From Tethya wilhelma (lineage: Eukaryota; Porifera; Demospongiae; Tethyida; Tethyidae), in assembly GCA_964030475.1 (NCBI GenBank), contig CAXIPT010000002.1:9022065-9086064 (forward strand): 64,000 nucleotides of DNA. The letters run 5' to 3'. Of this stretch, positions 32,266 to 49,143 are shown piece after piece. Positions within the stretch are counted from its first letter, which is position 1, and every line of letters starts with the position of its first letter. A program made the position numbers and the translations under genes. A model generated the notes under the pieces. That model saw only the letters and a program-made list of their open reading frames with translations. It was not told where the DNA came from and ran no database searches.

Positions 32266-34892
32266 ATGTTGTGTAGCACCACGGCTCTTGTGGCAGTGCT
32301 GGTGATTTTGATTCTCGTCCTCCTGTATCGGGTAGCCAAACGGCAGCTGTGGGTGGTATTCCAAGGATCGGCTGCAGAGAGTCCTTTCAAATTACCTTGC
32401 AAGTTAGCTAGTTTTGTGTGGTTTGTGAAATTATGTACATGTGCAAGGTTTCTATATTACTCAATTCATTTGCACAATATATATATTCTTTAGTCCATCA
32501 ATTAAATGCGTTAGCTAGCTGTTAGATGGCTATTTTATTTTTTTTAAATCTTTTTTTTATTCATAAATTATAGCAGCAGCAGCAAGAAAATTATAAAAAA
32601 ATTATAAAATAATTCTAGCTGATAAATTAGTTTTTATGTCACATGAATTGCACATGCACCCACACTTCTAATTATAGCAAACGAAAGGGACGTCCTCTCG
32701 TCACTGATCAGAAACAACGTGATGCCGTTCTCAAGCAGAGTTTCTCCGTAGACAAGATCCCACCAAAACTGGATGCCATTGTCATCGGCAGTGGAATAGG
32801 AGGACTGTCGGTCGCCTCCATTTTATCAAAAGCCGGAAAAACCGTCCTAGTTCTAGAGCAGCACGACCAAGCTGGAGGATGCTGTCACACTTTCATCGAT
32901 AAAGGGTTCGAGTTTGACACCGGGATTCACTATGTGGGGGAAATGTCCGAGGGTGCATTCAACCGTGTCCTCATTGACCAGTTGTCAGAATCGGGTATCG
33001 AGTGGGAACAATTGGAACAGGTCTACGACACTGTTGTCCTGGGAACGGGACAGGAGGACCCGACTAAACGGAAATCGGTCCCAATCGCTTCAGGACGTGG
33101 GAAATTGATGGAAGGACTGATTGAAACGTTTCCGGATGAGGAAAAGAACATTCGAAAGTATTTTGAGATTTTGCGACGTGTGCGACGCATGACCGTGGTG
33201 ATAGCTATGCTGAAAGCTCTTCCAAAGTGGCTGTCCCACTTTGTCATTTCCAGTGGGATTGTGAAACGATTTGCTCCAGATTTGGTCTACTTTGAGCGTT
33301 CCCTCTCCGACGTCCTGAATGAGATCACTGATAATCAAGAGTTGAAGGCTGTACTGGCTTACTCCTTTGGTGATTATGGTACGTATTATATATATAATAT
33401 CTGAATCTAGTCATGTGACTTGTTATTCTGCTCACATGATAGTCATGTGATAAACCATACTGATCTTAATCACATGATTTTCATGTGACATTACTACACT
33501 GTACTGCTTACCTCATTATATATGTTTATGATAGTACTGATCATGTGATAGTCATGTGACACACACTCACACAGGTACTGTACCTAAAGATGCGTCCTTT
33601 GGGATGCAAGCTCTTCTCACCTATCATTTTGTCAATGGTGGCTACTATCCTGTGGGGGGAGCCAGCGAAATCGCCTTCAATATCATCCCAACCATCGAAC
33701 CTGCCGGGGGTAAGGTCCTGGTACGAGCAAAGGTCACCGATATCCTGTTTGACGAGGGTACAACCCGTGCAACGGGCGTGAGAGTGAAACAAGGACACAC
33801 AGTCTATGAAATCCTCGCTCCGCTGGTCATCTCCGATGCTGGCGTTCACAACACCTTTGAGAGTCTACTTCCTAAAGAAGCTCTTAAGAAATTTTCGCTG
33901 AAACCTATCCTAAAAAGAGTACGCCACGGCCTAGGCCTGATGTCCGTGTTCATTGGTCTGGACGGTACGAAAGAGGAGCTTGGACTTAAAGCGTCAAACA
34001 CGTGGGCATTCAAGCACGCCGATCTCAACAAAGCCTTAGAAGATTACATGAGCTTGACTCCCGAAGAAGCATTGACGGCCGAAGTTCCTCTCATGTTCGT
34101 ATCGTTCCCTTCAACCAAGGATCCAACGTACAATGACCGTTACCCCGGTAAGACGACGTGTGCCATTGTTACCGTAACCCCTTATGAGTGGTTTGAGGAG
34201 TGGAAGGATGGGCGTGTCCAGCACAGGGGTCAGGAGTACGACGCTTTGAAGACAGCCATTGCCACACAGTTGTGGAATCAGGTACGATTTGTAGGTATTT
34301 GTATTGGTTTGGCATAGCCAGTCCCTTACATAAAATTCTTACGTGTATAAGGGGTGTGCTATATGAGTTTGCCATGGTGATTCTCAATTAGAATAGTCCT
34401 GTACATGTACGTATATAATTGTGCAAAAATAAACATAATTAAAGCAACTGTTTTGACTGCCAAAAGCTTATGCCTATAGCTAGACTACTAAAATGCACTG
34501 TTGTATGTGATTTCAATATTACTATCTATTTATTCCTGAAGGTATGCGACCTTTTCCCTCAACTGGAGGGCCACAAGGAATACATGGATGTTGGCACCCC
34601 CCTCAGTAACGTCTACTACCTCGGAACCTCGCGGGGGGAGGTCTACGGAGTGGACCACAACACCACTCGTTTTTCCCCCCGTACCATTGCCGACCTTCGA
34701 CCTGACGTGGGAATCCCGGGTCTCTTCTTGACGGGACAGGACGTGTTCATCTGTGGGTTTGGGGGAGCTGTGGTGGGAGGAGTGCTGTGTGCCTCGGCCA
34801 TCCTTAAGAGGAATCTCCTCGGAGATCTTATCAAGCTGACAAAAAAGATAAAACGAGAGAAAAACAGTGATAAGATGAAAAAAGACTCGTAA
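32266..34892 (+). CDS. RETSAT: All-trans-retinol 13,14-reductase (retinol saturase)
   Basis: Four exons, 32266-32402, 32678-33378, 33575-34281 and 34542-34892; 631 aa with matching phase, close to the vertebrate length of about 610. It starts with an N-terminal hydrophobic segment (ALVAVLVILILVLLY) that should insert in the ER membrane. The FAD/NAD-binding Rossmann motif is at residues 83-106 (GSGIGG, then acidic E106), followed by the family segment AGGCCHTF and FDTGIHYVG. The C-terminal region has the second FAD contact (TGQDVFICGFGGAVVGG). In vertebrates the enzyme saturates the 13-14 double bond of all-trans-retinol in the ER. The tail is Lys-rich. Start chosen as the first ATG, preceding the hydrophobic segment. 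OSGEPL1 begins 174 bp downstream on the same strand. Confidence 0.95.
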
Positions 34893-35065
34893 AGTAAAAA
34901 TTATTTTTTGTTGCATTAGATATAGAAAAATGGGTGTTCAGTGAGTATTAAAGCTGTATTAAAATTAAACATGATGTAAGTGGCACGGGTCGGCAGTATT
35001 GAAGACAATGTACTCACGTATAAGGATTTTGAGTTTTGTTTTATAACGACCCTTTACCAAGCGTG

Positions 35066-36904
35066 ATGAATCCATCAAGACGCACAACTTGTTCGCTTGT
35101 GAAGCATTTTCTGAAGGTTTGCAGGCGAAATGGAAGCTCCACAGCTGGTGTGAGGAGGATCCTTGGTATCGAAAGCAGTTGTGACGACACTGGAGTGGCC
35201 GTTGTCGACGAAAATGGCCGAATTGATGGAGAAGCACTTCACACTCAGTTCAAAGTCCATCAGAAGTAAGACAATGATCACGAATAACTGCATAATTTAT
35301 TGTCCTATATTAGGCATGTGTGTGTGTCACTATGTGTAGTTGACCTGCAGGACAAATGTATTAACTATTCTATTGAGTATTTTTTTTCCGGTCTTGTAGG
35401 ACAGGTGGTATTGTACCGATTGTTGCAGGTCAATTGCATCGTGAAAATCTTGAAAGAGTCACCAACGCAGCATTGGAACAAAGTAGATGTGGTTTTGATG
35501 ACATTACTGCCATTGCCGTAACAACTGGACCAGGCTTGGCACTGTGTTTGGATCCTGGATTGAAGTTTGCTAAAGAATTAGCAATAAAGGAAAAGTACGT
35601 ACCACTACATACAATCACATGTGTGTTTGCAATTGCATTATATTGTCGATCACGATTTTTCTGTCAGTAAGCCACTCATGTCTGTTCACCATATGGAAGC
35701 ACATGCATTGACCCCAAGAATTCAAGAAGAGTAAGGATTTCAGTCTAATTTTTATCCTTTATATATACACCTATGTATATTTCTATATATGCACCCACAC
35801 ACACACACACCTGCTGTGCAGTATTCCATTCCCATACCTGGTTCTCCTGATCTCTGGTGGTCATTGTATCCTGGCCATCGCTCACTCTCCTACTCTGTTC
35901 CATCGTCTTGGTCAGACTGGAGATGATAGTCCTGGTGAAGCCTTCGATAAAGTTGCAAGATGGCTACATCTAGACACTCACCCTGGAGTGAGTCATTTAC
36001 CAGGAGGTGCCGCTATTGAGGAGTTAGCAAAAGGGGGAAACCCTGCTCGTTATGAGCTCCCTGATATAATGTTAAGAAGGTAAGTGTATGAGATTTGATT
36101 GATTGTGTGTATTTTGTTACTAGTTGGTGAGCAAAATGGTTTTGTGTCGTTCTTATGCAGTTTGTGCTGTGATTTTTCATTTTCTGGCCTCAAGACTTCC
36201 ACTCAGAGGCTGATTCAATCAACAGCAGAGAAAAGTACAAATTTTACTCTTAATACCAATATACTGTATCAGTCGTTTTTCAGTGATGTAATATGTACAG
36301 CTGCCTGGGATAGCTCTAGTCCTCATCCTGACTGTGAAGATTTGTCGGCTGCATTTCAAGACGCAGTCTGTCGGCATTTGCTGGCTAGAACTAAGAGAGC
36401 TTTGATGTACTGTCAGCTGGAAGACCTCAATATCAAACATATGGTACCACTTTACACATTGGCATTTACTATATGGTTTTATAATATTATGCTACATTTT
36501 CCAATTCAATAATATGCCTTCTTGCAAAGCCGCTCTATCGCACTGATGATAGAAGATGTATAATATTTCTGTAGGTTATATCTGGTGGTGTAGCCAGCAA
36601 TAAGTACATCCGGTCTCAATTTGAAAAGCTCACATCATCATTTGATGTCAGTCTACACTGTCCACCTCCTAAACTGTGCACAGACAATGGAGTGATGATA
36701 GCTTGGGCTGCAATAGAACGTTTGAAAGCAGCAGCAGCAGGTGCTGTTGTTGATGGTGAAATGGCGAACCAAAAAGATGATGAGAAACTGATGTATTATG
36801 GTAAAGAAGAGATGAAGGAGGTTGATTTCAGACCAAAATGGCCTTTGGGGGTGGATATTTCAGAGAAAGTCAAACAGTCAAACATTAAGCTCAAGAAATT
36901 GTAA
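35066..36904 (+). CDS. OSGEPL1: Mitochondrial tRNA N6-threonylcarbamoyladenosine transferase
   Basis: Six exons, 35066-35265, 35400-35594, 35668-35730, 35822-36079, 36161-36443, 36575-36904; 442 aa, phase consistent (human OSGEPL1 is 414 aa). The N-terminus (MNPSRRTTCSLVKHFLKVCRR) is basic and devoid of acids, as expected for a mitochondrial presequence. TsaD/Kae1/Qri7 hallmarks are present: GIESSCDDT near the start, the metal-binding HHMEAH motif (H140/H144), LISGGH, and VISGGVASN near the C-terminus. The family transfers the threonylcarbamoyl group to A37 of ANN-decoding tRNAs; the presequence argues for the mitochondrial paralogue rather than KEOPS OSGEP. An in-frame upstream TTG exists but ATG at 35066 is the proper start. 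Confidence 0.95.
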
Positions 36905-36997
36905 TGATGTTTGAATTTCCCGCCTTGTAAAGAATCGTCTACGGGTCAAAGTTCAACTTTAATTAATACCAGCTGCGCATCAATCATCCTCCGAGTG

Positions 36998-39405
36998 ATG
37001 GAGTGTACGCTCTACTCGCACGAGTTTTGGTTGCCTTCAGGAGTGAAATGGTGCCGTCTAAAACGAGGAGACACGCTTTTCCTTCATCTGGTACCGTGGA
37101 TAGCATTGCTACTTCTCCTAGTTAGATACATTGTGGAAAGGTTTGTCGCTAAAGTTTGTGCAGCTGCCTCCTGCTATGGAAACAGTGCAAGTACTAATTG
37201 TTGTGAATCTCTTTCTATTGTAGTTGGTTGGCACAACCTCTGGCGGTTGTGTGTGATATATCAGACAAAAAATGTAATCCCCCTCAGCATAATTCTACCC
37301 TGTTGAAGGCATTTCGTCGCAGCAAACATCCAGGAGAAGAATTGGTATGTTTGTATGTATATTGGATGTATGCTACAAAAGCAACAGCCATGGATATGCT
37401 AATATGTTTATATTATATACTTGAACTACTATAGTGCATGTAAGTTATTATTTATGAACTGATACTCACTTGAAAGCATGGTTGTATAAAGTGTTGTGTG
37501 ACAAAGAAAGGTATTGACATTTACTCACAAAGACATGAAAGATATACTATGTCTCACTCAATGTATCTACACTCTATTCATGTCTCCACTCAAATCACTG
37601 ATTGGCTTGAACATATTTGACAATATACATACATGTATGCAGTGTTCTGAAAAGCTCTCCGAGTATTGTATACATGCATACATACGTACACATTCATGCA
37701 TTTTTATATGTGTAGGTATCCAAGCTAGCTAAGGAAGTTGGATGGACAAACTACCAGGTCTTGAGGTGGTTCTGGAGAGCAAGAAACTACAGAAAACCAT
37801 CTCCAATGACAAAATTCAAAGAAAGCTGGTACAATGTCATCCACATAGCCACTACATGTGTAGCCTCATTCTCAACCCTGCATACAGTCTGGGAATGAGG
37901 CTAGCTATGCTGCCTAGGTCCTGATCAATACGTAGAGAGTAATAATCATGGCACTCTAATTTTTCTTGGTTTTTCAGTTGGAGATTTCTTATGTACTCAC
38001 TAACATCAGCTTATGGACTGTGGGCTCTTACAAAAGTATGGTAAAATGACATTGAAATAGTCCTAAATAGCAATTGAAATTATTTTAAACTATACAATGT
38101 GTTATAATAGGAGAGATTCTTTTGGGACTTGCATCTCTGTTATGAGAGCTATCCCACTAACACCCCTTCTAGCACTGTGCTCTCATACTGGATGATCCAA
38201 CTGGCATTCTACTGTTCATTGCTAGTATCAGTATTCACAGATGTAAGAAGAAAGGTAAAAAGAATGGTGACAAAAACCACATCTACATACCCTGCTGAAT
38301 CATATCATTCGGAGTGTTGGGTTGCATGCTTCAATACTTATTTTAGGACTTTTATCAGACTGCTCTACATCACATTGTCACCATTGCTCTACTGGCAGTG
38401 TGCTACTTATTGAATCACGTTCAACTCGGTACCATGATATTGCTACTACATGATGTTTCTGACATTCCACTTGAGGTATGTATATATATGCATTGCTACA
38501 TACAAAAATGCATGACTGTTGAGTAAAGGTACTTGCAACAGCATGGTTAGTGCAATTTTATCTGAGCGTTTGTGTCTGTTGAACTTCTCTTCAGCTGTGT
38601 TGTTTGTTGTTTGTTGTTTGTTGTTTGTTGTTGTTGTTTTTGTACTTACTTAGGAGCTGTTAATTCCAGTCAATATTCACTGTCTGTATATCTTACTTTA
38701 CAGTTAGCCAAGACTCTCCACTATGCTAAATTTGAGAGAGGAGCTAAGATCTCTTTCGCCATCTTTGCTATTCTCTTCCCTCTCACTAGACTGATCATCT
38801 ATCCACTCTGGTTGATATGGAACGTGGTGTTTGAACTACCAATCCATGTAGGCTCCTTCCCTGCTCTTAAGCCGATCATAGGACTACTGGTCACACTTTT
38901 AGTGAGTGAATGAATATAAACTATTCTTGCTTTAGATTCTGCCCTGTATGAGAAAAATAAATACTGTATATATAGCGGGTAAATTTGGTGGGCTTAAAAT
39001 TTGACCAATTCCAATTTTAGTATTATTGGCAATTTTTGATTTGGCAATTTAATTCCGCACACTGTATTGTTTATATGGGTGCACGTACATAATTATAAAA
39101 CTGAATGGCAATTTTTAATTTGGCAATTTTAAGAAGAATTCACCAATTTGTCCAATTTAATTCTCGCTAAATTTATCCCTATACGGTAACTGCTATCAGA
39201 TTCGTTACCTGGTAGTTCCAAGTCAATGTGACTCTATTTTTTATGTATATTTTTGCTTCCATAGATCCTTCATATCTATTGGTTCAAGATGATAGCATTG
39301 CTGGTGTGTAAGCTGCTCCACGGTCATGAGATTGATGGTGACATTCGCAGTGACTCCGAGATGTCCTCTAGTACAGAACACAGTGTTAAGTCAGCACGAA
39401 AGTAA
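36998..39405 (+). CDS. CERS: Ceramide synthase (LASS/CERS family, Hox-like domain present)
   Basis: Eight exons, 36998-37140, 37224-37344, 37716-37828, 37978-38035, 38111-38254, 38347-38475, 38704-38901, 39265-39405; 348 aa, phase consistent. Ceramide synthases N-acylate sphingoid bases in the ER. A first membrane segment (WIALLLLLVRYIV, about residues 33-46) is followed by a partial homeobox-like region (VLRWFWRARNYRKPS) and the junction KESCWRF, as in CERS2-6. The TLC domain has the Lag1 motif: HHIVTIAL with H201-H202, then LLHDVSDIPLE with two conserved aspartates, and LAKTLHYAKF. The donor at 37829 was preferred because it yields KESCWRF. The C-terminal tail is acidic and Ser-rich (DGDIRSDSEMSSSTE), like the phosphorylated tails of vertebrate CERS. 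Start is the first ATG; 94 bp after OSGEPL1 stop. Confidence 0.95.
38965..39190. mobile_element. Putative AT-rich MITE in CERS intron 7
   Basis: Begins AGCGGGTAAATTTGGTGGG and ends with the rough inverse CGCTAAATTTATCCCTATAC. Related sequence occurs at about 20596-20700 (GGTAAATTTGGTGGGG ... CTCACTAAATTTACCCAC). Non-coding. Confidence 0.55.
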
Positions 39406-39928
39406 ACACAGAGACTACATTATATTATTTTATTTATAGTATGAAGTTGTTTATTCACTTTCATTTATCTCAAGACTGAAGAGTCAATCAAAACCAAATT
39501 ATAGTTATTACGAAAAAATTCCCGTCAAAATAGACTGTGTACATGCGCGTGCAGTTGTAACATACGTAATATGGTAAAGCATACAATAAAAGAACTTGAC
39601 ATAAGGTTTGGACCATCCATTAATATTAATTTTATTCTATATAATATTATACTTAACTTATTATGTACAATTATATGACTGGCACAATATCATAATATCC
39701 AGGCCCCTTTGCAATATAGTATGCATGCATAATGGGCAATAATCATGCATAATAATAATATTATGTCATTGATTCACGTGCACAAAAAGAGTGTGTGGGG
39801 GGGTACCCGGGTGTGGGGGTGTGTGGAAGTATAGACTCATGTATGTATTGTACTACTAAGTTATAGCCTCAACTATAAAAGTCAGCACAACACAAGCTAG
39901 ACAATGGCCTATCTCTTGTGAAGAGAAG
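39406..39928. other. Intergenic: CERS 3' flank and SRCR copy A promoter
   Basis: AATAAA at about 39585 could serve CERS. A G-rich stretch (GTGTGTGGGGGGGTACCCGG, 39791-39810) precedes copy A. No coding sequence. Confidence 0.6.
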
Positions 39929-43576
<3,648 letters not shown>

Positions 43577-43784
43577 GTTATGCAACATGTACGCATGGAT
43601 ATTATAGCTTATTAAACCATGCATGATGTATAATAGGTTAACATTGAATAAAGCATTGGAAAAACTTGCAAATTAATCTCAAATTACTTCGACTGAAAAG
43701 ACCATCAATTTATTTTGAACCACATAGCTAGCTAGTAATGATGAGTGTGTACAATATCGTGATAATGTGCATGGATAAATTATG

Positions 43785-45074
43785 TCTCGTCTGGTGGCGG
43801 CTTGAACTTGCTGGAAAGTGACTGGAAGTGCTTGGACTTGTGAAACGTTGAAAACGCTCACTGATGTTGTGTTCCCGATAGCAACTTGTCCAGCCAATGG
43901 TAGTCTTGATAGACCGTCGGCATTGGAGTGGCTTTCAGTCGGCTTGAAACAAATATTGTAGTCATAGGCTGACAGGAGTAGAGCCCATCGCTGTAAGCGA
44001 GCTGCTGCTAAGGAGGGTACACCTTTCTTGGAGCCAAAAATTGCTGTGAGTGGCTTGTGATCAGTGATCAAGGTGAACTTCCTTCCATACAAGTACTGGT
44101 GGAATTTCTTCACTCCAAAAATCAATGCCAAAGCTACTTTTTCCAATTGAGCATAGTTCTTTTCTGCTGAGGTCAAGGTTCTTGAAGCAAATGAGATTGG
44201 TTTCTCACTTCCGTCTGGGAGAGTGTGAGAGATCACAGCGCCAATTCCATATGCTGAGGCGTCAGCTGCAAGATGGATCGGCAATTTGGGGTCGTAGTGA
44301 GTGAGAACCTTGGAAGACACTAACTGCTTCTTTGCTTGTTCAAAAGCTTGAGTACATTCAGTGGTCCACTCCCATTTCTGGTGTGCTTGTAATAGTCGAT
44401 TGAGTGGATGAAGAATAGATGAGAGGTTACGGATGAATTTACCGTAGTAGTTCAACAAACCGAGAAAGGATCGAAGTTCCTGTACATTGGTTGGTTTAGG
44501 GGCATTTGTAATGGCTTCTACTTTGCCAGGTACTGCACGTATGCCTTCTTGATCAATCTGGTGACCTAGATACTCCACTGAGGGAATGAGAAATTGGCAT
44601 TTCACCATCTTGAGGCGGAACCCATGTTTTTCTAGGCGTTCCAAAACTTCAGCTAGATTCTTGAGATGTTCTTCTTCATCTTTTCCCGTAATCAAAATGT
44701 CGTCAATGTAACAGATGACTCCAGGGATTCCTCGTAGGATTTTGTCCATGAGTCTCTGAAAGATTGCTGGTGCTGAGGCAATCCCATCCTCGTCGCCAAT
44801 GTGATATCTGATCCGTTCAGAAGTAATGATTTTAATAGTTGAAAAACTCTCAATATCTAAGTACAAACTAAACTCCTATTTATACAAAACTAAAGACAAA
44901 TAACAAAGGAAAATACAGAACAAAAGAAACAAAAACCATTATGTTACCATTAACACTAACTAACACTAGAGGTACTAAGTAACACAACTAAAACAAGTTA
45001 AACAATAGACAATACATTTACACCTAAGTTACAATGTACAATTAAGGTATTACAGTTCAAGAGTTCACGATACC
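43785..45074 (-). mobile_element. Ty3/gypsy pol fragment (RT/RNase H) between SRCR copies A and B
   Basis: Minus-strand frame 44866-43787 encodes the palm and connection of a reverse transcriptase (FQRLMDKIL, YIDDILI, YLGHQI, SFLGLLNYYGKFI) and an RNase H domain (ADASAYGIGAV, LITDHKPLTAIF, NADGLSRLP). The N-terminal part of RT, protease, gag and integrase are absent, so it is truncated at both ends and non-autonomous. The left edge is precise: copy A and copy B flanks are alignable until 43784 (GATAAATTATG) and then diverge. The right edge joins copy B inside an SRCR exon at 45075. 44870-45074 is A-rich on the plus strand and non-coding, possibly a remnant of an LTR or another repeat. Confidence 0.9.
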
Positions 45075-45408
45075 ACAGTGGATGACGCCACCAGCGACAT
45101 CACGCATTTCTCTGATGTGTTTCTAGTCTGCAGACCATCAAGAGACATATCAAGTCTTGAATACTCACGTAAGTAAGCCTGATAGTGTTTGCCTTGGACC
45201 CAGGCTTCTGCTCATGCAGTATTTATTGATGTATGTGTGTGTGTTTATTTGTTTGTTTTCAGAAATTTTTCTATAAATAGACGTGTAAGGTGACCACAGA
45301 ATTAAAAACAGAAATTCCAAAGTCAAAGAATTTGCATCAAAGCCTGTAGTCTCAATTGGTCTCAATCTCCCCTTTTTATAACTAACTAATGGTTAATCAT
45401 CACACACA

Positions 45409-45477
<69 letters not shown>

Positions 45478-47607
45478 CCCTCCATCCCCCTGGTCCTAAT
45501 GATGGTGACATCAGACTATTGGGCTCAACTGAAGACAGTGATGGTGCTGTTGAAGTCTACACTGACAATGTTGGATGGACGGGCATTTGTCCTGATTCTT
45601 GGACCACCAATGATGCAGGCGCTGTCTGTATTACACTGGGTTATCAGACCGGGTCTGCTGTGTCTTTCTCGTAAGCCATTATATCAATAAAAATGACTTT
45701 AAGGAATGCTTGATATGATAAAAGTGTTATTTCATCATTTTGTTTACATTGAGGTATGAAGGAGGATGTATAAGCTATGTGAGTAGCATGTGTAGTGCGT
45801 AACTATGTGCACTATTACAAGTGGTTGTATAATAGTTTGCAAATCAGCATACTCCAGTTAATTCTCATTTACCCGAGCTCTGGAAGTTGACTTGCTTTGA
45901 TGATGTGGTCACAATACTTAGTGTATGTGAAAAATGAATAGATTTTTACTAGGGTGATTGGACGCTCAGGAAATGGATCTAGAATCTATGTGAAATTCGC
46001 AATAATATAATTCAATGGTGCTTGAATATTATAGAGCAATTGACATGCAACTATTACAAAGTCAAGTTATATTATATAAAGTGAACTTGAAATTTTAATG
46101 GTTAGCTTACATAGAATGTCTTTCTCAATGTTTAATGATAATGCAGGTTAGATGAAAATTCCACTCTTCCTAGAGCTACTGGTGTGAGGTGCAGCTATCC
46201 CTGGATGACTTCTATATTGTCTCCAACAGAGAGAGTCTGTGAGGTGTCTAACACTTCCATTTATGGCAACTGCACAGCTCCACCGGGCAGATATGCTGGT
46301 GTACGATGCAGTGAGTATAGCAAGAGCTACAATTATCAATGGAGTTTAGTTATCACAGTAAGCAGACATGGTCAAGGTCAACTTCGTCTCTTTGATGTCA
46401 GTAGTACTTATAGCATTGTTGAGGTGTTCTATGGCAACAGATGGGGAGCTGTTTTGTTCACTTCTGACCAAGACAACGTTGGTAGAGTAATATGTAGAAC
46501 ATTTGGATTGCGATATAACGGTCGATACATCTTGACTGCTGGCAGGTTTGTGATGTATATGTACTGTATATCTTAAACATGTGAAAATTTAAAATGTATT
46601 GTGATCTGTACTGAATTGGTTGCAGTGAAAATTTCCCTATATCTATGGTATGGTTGTGATAATTGTTTCTAAGTTTTTCTTTTTTCTGTCTTTCTCTCTT
46701 TCTTACACATACATACACCATACTCACTCACAAACAGTATCATGGCATTCCAGAAACCAATCTGGCTTTCAGACGTTGACTGTTCTTCATCTCCCACAAT
46801 TGAAAACTGTCCTAGAAGCAGTATTATTGGATTTGGCAGCAGTTCAATTAATGTCATTCCTGTAATTAGCTGTGAAAGTGAGTCAAAATTAAATCATGTG
46901 ACTGAATATAGCTGTCACATGGTAGTCATGTGATTTTAAAATTGTCATGTGCAAGATATTTTGTCATATGATTAATATTTTTGTACATCACACAACAGGA
47001 CGTGTCCGTAACCCGGAAGATCCTAGCATGCCTCCAGATGATGATGAAGAGATAAGTGATAATAGTGGACTTGCCCTCGGTCTGGGGCTAGGACTAGGCA
47101 TGGGGGGATTAGTGGTAGGAGCCATTATTTTTTCAGCCTGTGCCATTTGGTGCGTGAAATTCTGGGAAAAGGAGCATCACTGTTGTTTGTGTCGATGTTG
47201 TCCTCGCTGGTTTTGCGAGTGTTGTTGTGCCTGCTGGAAGGAGCTTTGCTGTAATTGTAGGACTGAGTGTTGCTGTGTCTGTGAGTGTGGGTTGGATGAG
47301 CCTTCTTCACAGTCTGCAAAAGAAACTCAAATCACTCCTTCAAGGGAAGAGAATATCAGAGTGAGTTGGTCAGGCAGATATCTTTATCATTGAGTTATGC
47401 AACATGTACGCATGGATATTATAGCTTATGAAACCATGCATGCATGATGTATAATAGGTTAACATTGAATAAAGCATTGGAAAAACTTGCAAATTAATCT
47501 CAAATTACTTCGACTGAAAAGACCACCATCAATTTATTTTGAACCACATAGCTAGCTAGTAGTGATGAGTGTGTACAATATCGTGATAATGTGCATGGAT
47601 AAATTAT

Positions 47608-47640
<33 letters not shown>
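47608..47640. repeat. (CA)n before copy B exon 9
   Basis: CA run followed by CTAGACCCAG, the acceptor of the exon starting at 47651. A second run (47822-47879) follows in the next intron. The same pair of positions carries a CA run in copy C (52190-52215). Confidence 0.9.
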
Positions 47641-47644
<4 letters not shown>

Positions 47645-47791
47645 ACCCAGGAAAGAAGATTGAGAGGCAATAATGTTCAACCTGGTGCAGGATTGTACCT
47701 GGAGGAACAAGAAACAACCTTCAAATCACCCAATGTCTCTTGGGCTACTGCCGAAAAGTTTGAAACTCGCCAATCAGTGAAGCAACCACAG

Positions 47792-47821
47792 GTAAGCAAT
47801 TAAGACAAGTTCACACATTGT

Positions 47822-47885
<64 letters not shown>

Positions 47886-48462
47886 CTCCCATAATCCTCT
47901 GCATGTGCTATGCATGCACTGAGGCTTAAAATTACAAAAAAACAAGATACTTGATTATAAATTATGACTTACTGTACTATATGAAAGCACATCAAATTAT
48001 GTAGGAAACAAAAGTTGCAGTTAGTCTGGAAATTCAACCCAAAGTTAATTATGTAACTTCACTATAATGGACCTCATATTAACACACATAAAAATTAATT
48101 TTCTCTGTCTAAAGTGTGCTTTATACTTTACCATAATAGGGGAAAGTAATGATTATTAAAAATCATAAAACAATCAAATTACTTTAAAACTTGACGGTTA
48201 AAAATTATAGTAATAAATATTTCCGTGAATCAATAGTTATAGTATAATATATAGGTTATAGTTCAATCCATAGTTATAGTAACAACTAAAATATAATTTC
48301 TAATCATTTTAATAAACACAATATATTATTAAGATACATTTGTCAAAATCGTAAAGGGTGGAATAAACAATGATTCTGTAGAACTTTGTTGAAAATGGAA
48401 AAAATTACAATGATTAACTACAGTATACGTAATATGGGGCAAAAAATTAGTCACACACACAG
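47792..48462. other. Copy B last intron, AT-rich
   Basis: After the CA run the sequence is about 70% A+T with no coding sequence or recognisable repeat. Copy C lacks most of it (its intron is 392 bp). Confidence 0.6.
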
Positions 48463-48654
48463 GCTAAATCGGTGCCAATTACTTCACCCACTTTACATGT
48501 TCCGGGTTTAAAGTCCCATGAGCCATGTGATTCACCAAAAGATCCACCAGGTACCATACCTACTATTCCAGAGTCACATGATCCAGCACCAGCAGTCTTT
48601 GAAGCCCCGCCTCCTTCCTATGATGATGCATTAAATTATCCAAAGACCAAATAA

Positions 48655-49143
48655 TACGTAAAAATGCTCTATTGATTTTTAATCCAATCAAACATTTTGT
48701 TTGTTAAGTTTATTGTATAATGTATAGTATTATAAATCTTTCTCATCTTTCAGAAGACATTTGAACTACAATAGTGTTTGTATTTCCTTAGACACATGTT
48801 TTACATTAGCATATTGTTGTGCTATACGGTATACTCATGTTGTCTCTTATCATTCAATGGACATAAATTTTTCATAGAAAAATATATAGGCATCTAAATA
48901 GATAAATAAATGCTTGACAATACGTAATATTATCGGTAAGCTTAATACGAAATTTCCAACTAAAGGCATTGCTATAGGCACAAGCATATAATTATTGCGC
49001 ATGCGCATAACGTCATGCACGTGCGCGCGCGCATAAATTAAAATAGGTTTGTGTGGGCGTGGCGGTTGTCCCAAATCAAAGTCAGCACGACTACACAAGC
49101 TTGACCGTCATGGTCCGTCTCTCGCTGTTCCCGTGACGAGAAG
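48655..49143. other. Intergenic between SRCR copies B and C
   Basis: Contains CGCATGCGCATAACGTCATG and GTGCGCGCGCGC (about 48996-49032), a CpG-rich island with a CRE-like ACGTCA, shortly upstream of the copy C signal-peptide exon; probably the copy C promoter. Copy A has no obvious equivalent. Confidence 0.5.

Larger units (their letters stand above)
45075..48654 (+). pseudogene. SRCR receptor copy B, 5'-truncated
   Basis: Starts in the middle of the second half-exon of SRCR domain 1 (DDATSDITHF). Exons 45075-45168 (partial), 45478-45670, 46147-46310, 46359-46545, 46738-46877, 46999-47360, 47651-47791, 48463-48654. From exon 4 onward phases are intact and the sequence is almost identical to copy A, introns included. 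The last two exons add a polar segment (LEEQETTFKSPNVSWATAEK) and a proline-rich C-terminus with PPPSYDDAL, a PPxY motif that binds WW domains of NEDD4-type ligases. No signal peptide exon or promoter remains, so alone it cannot make a complete receptor; its 3' exons may serve as the downstream exons of copy A. Confidence 0.8.
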
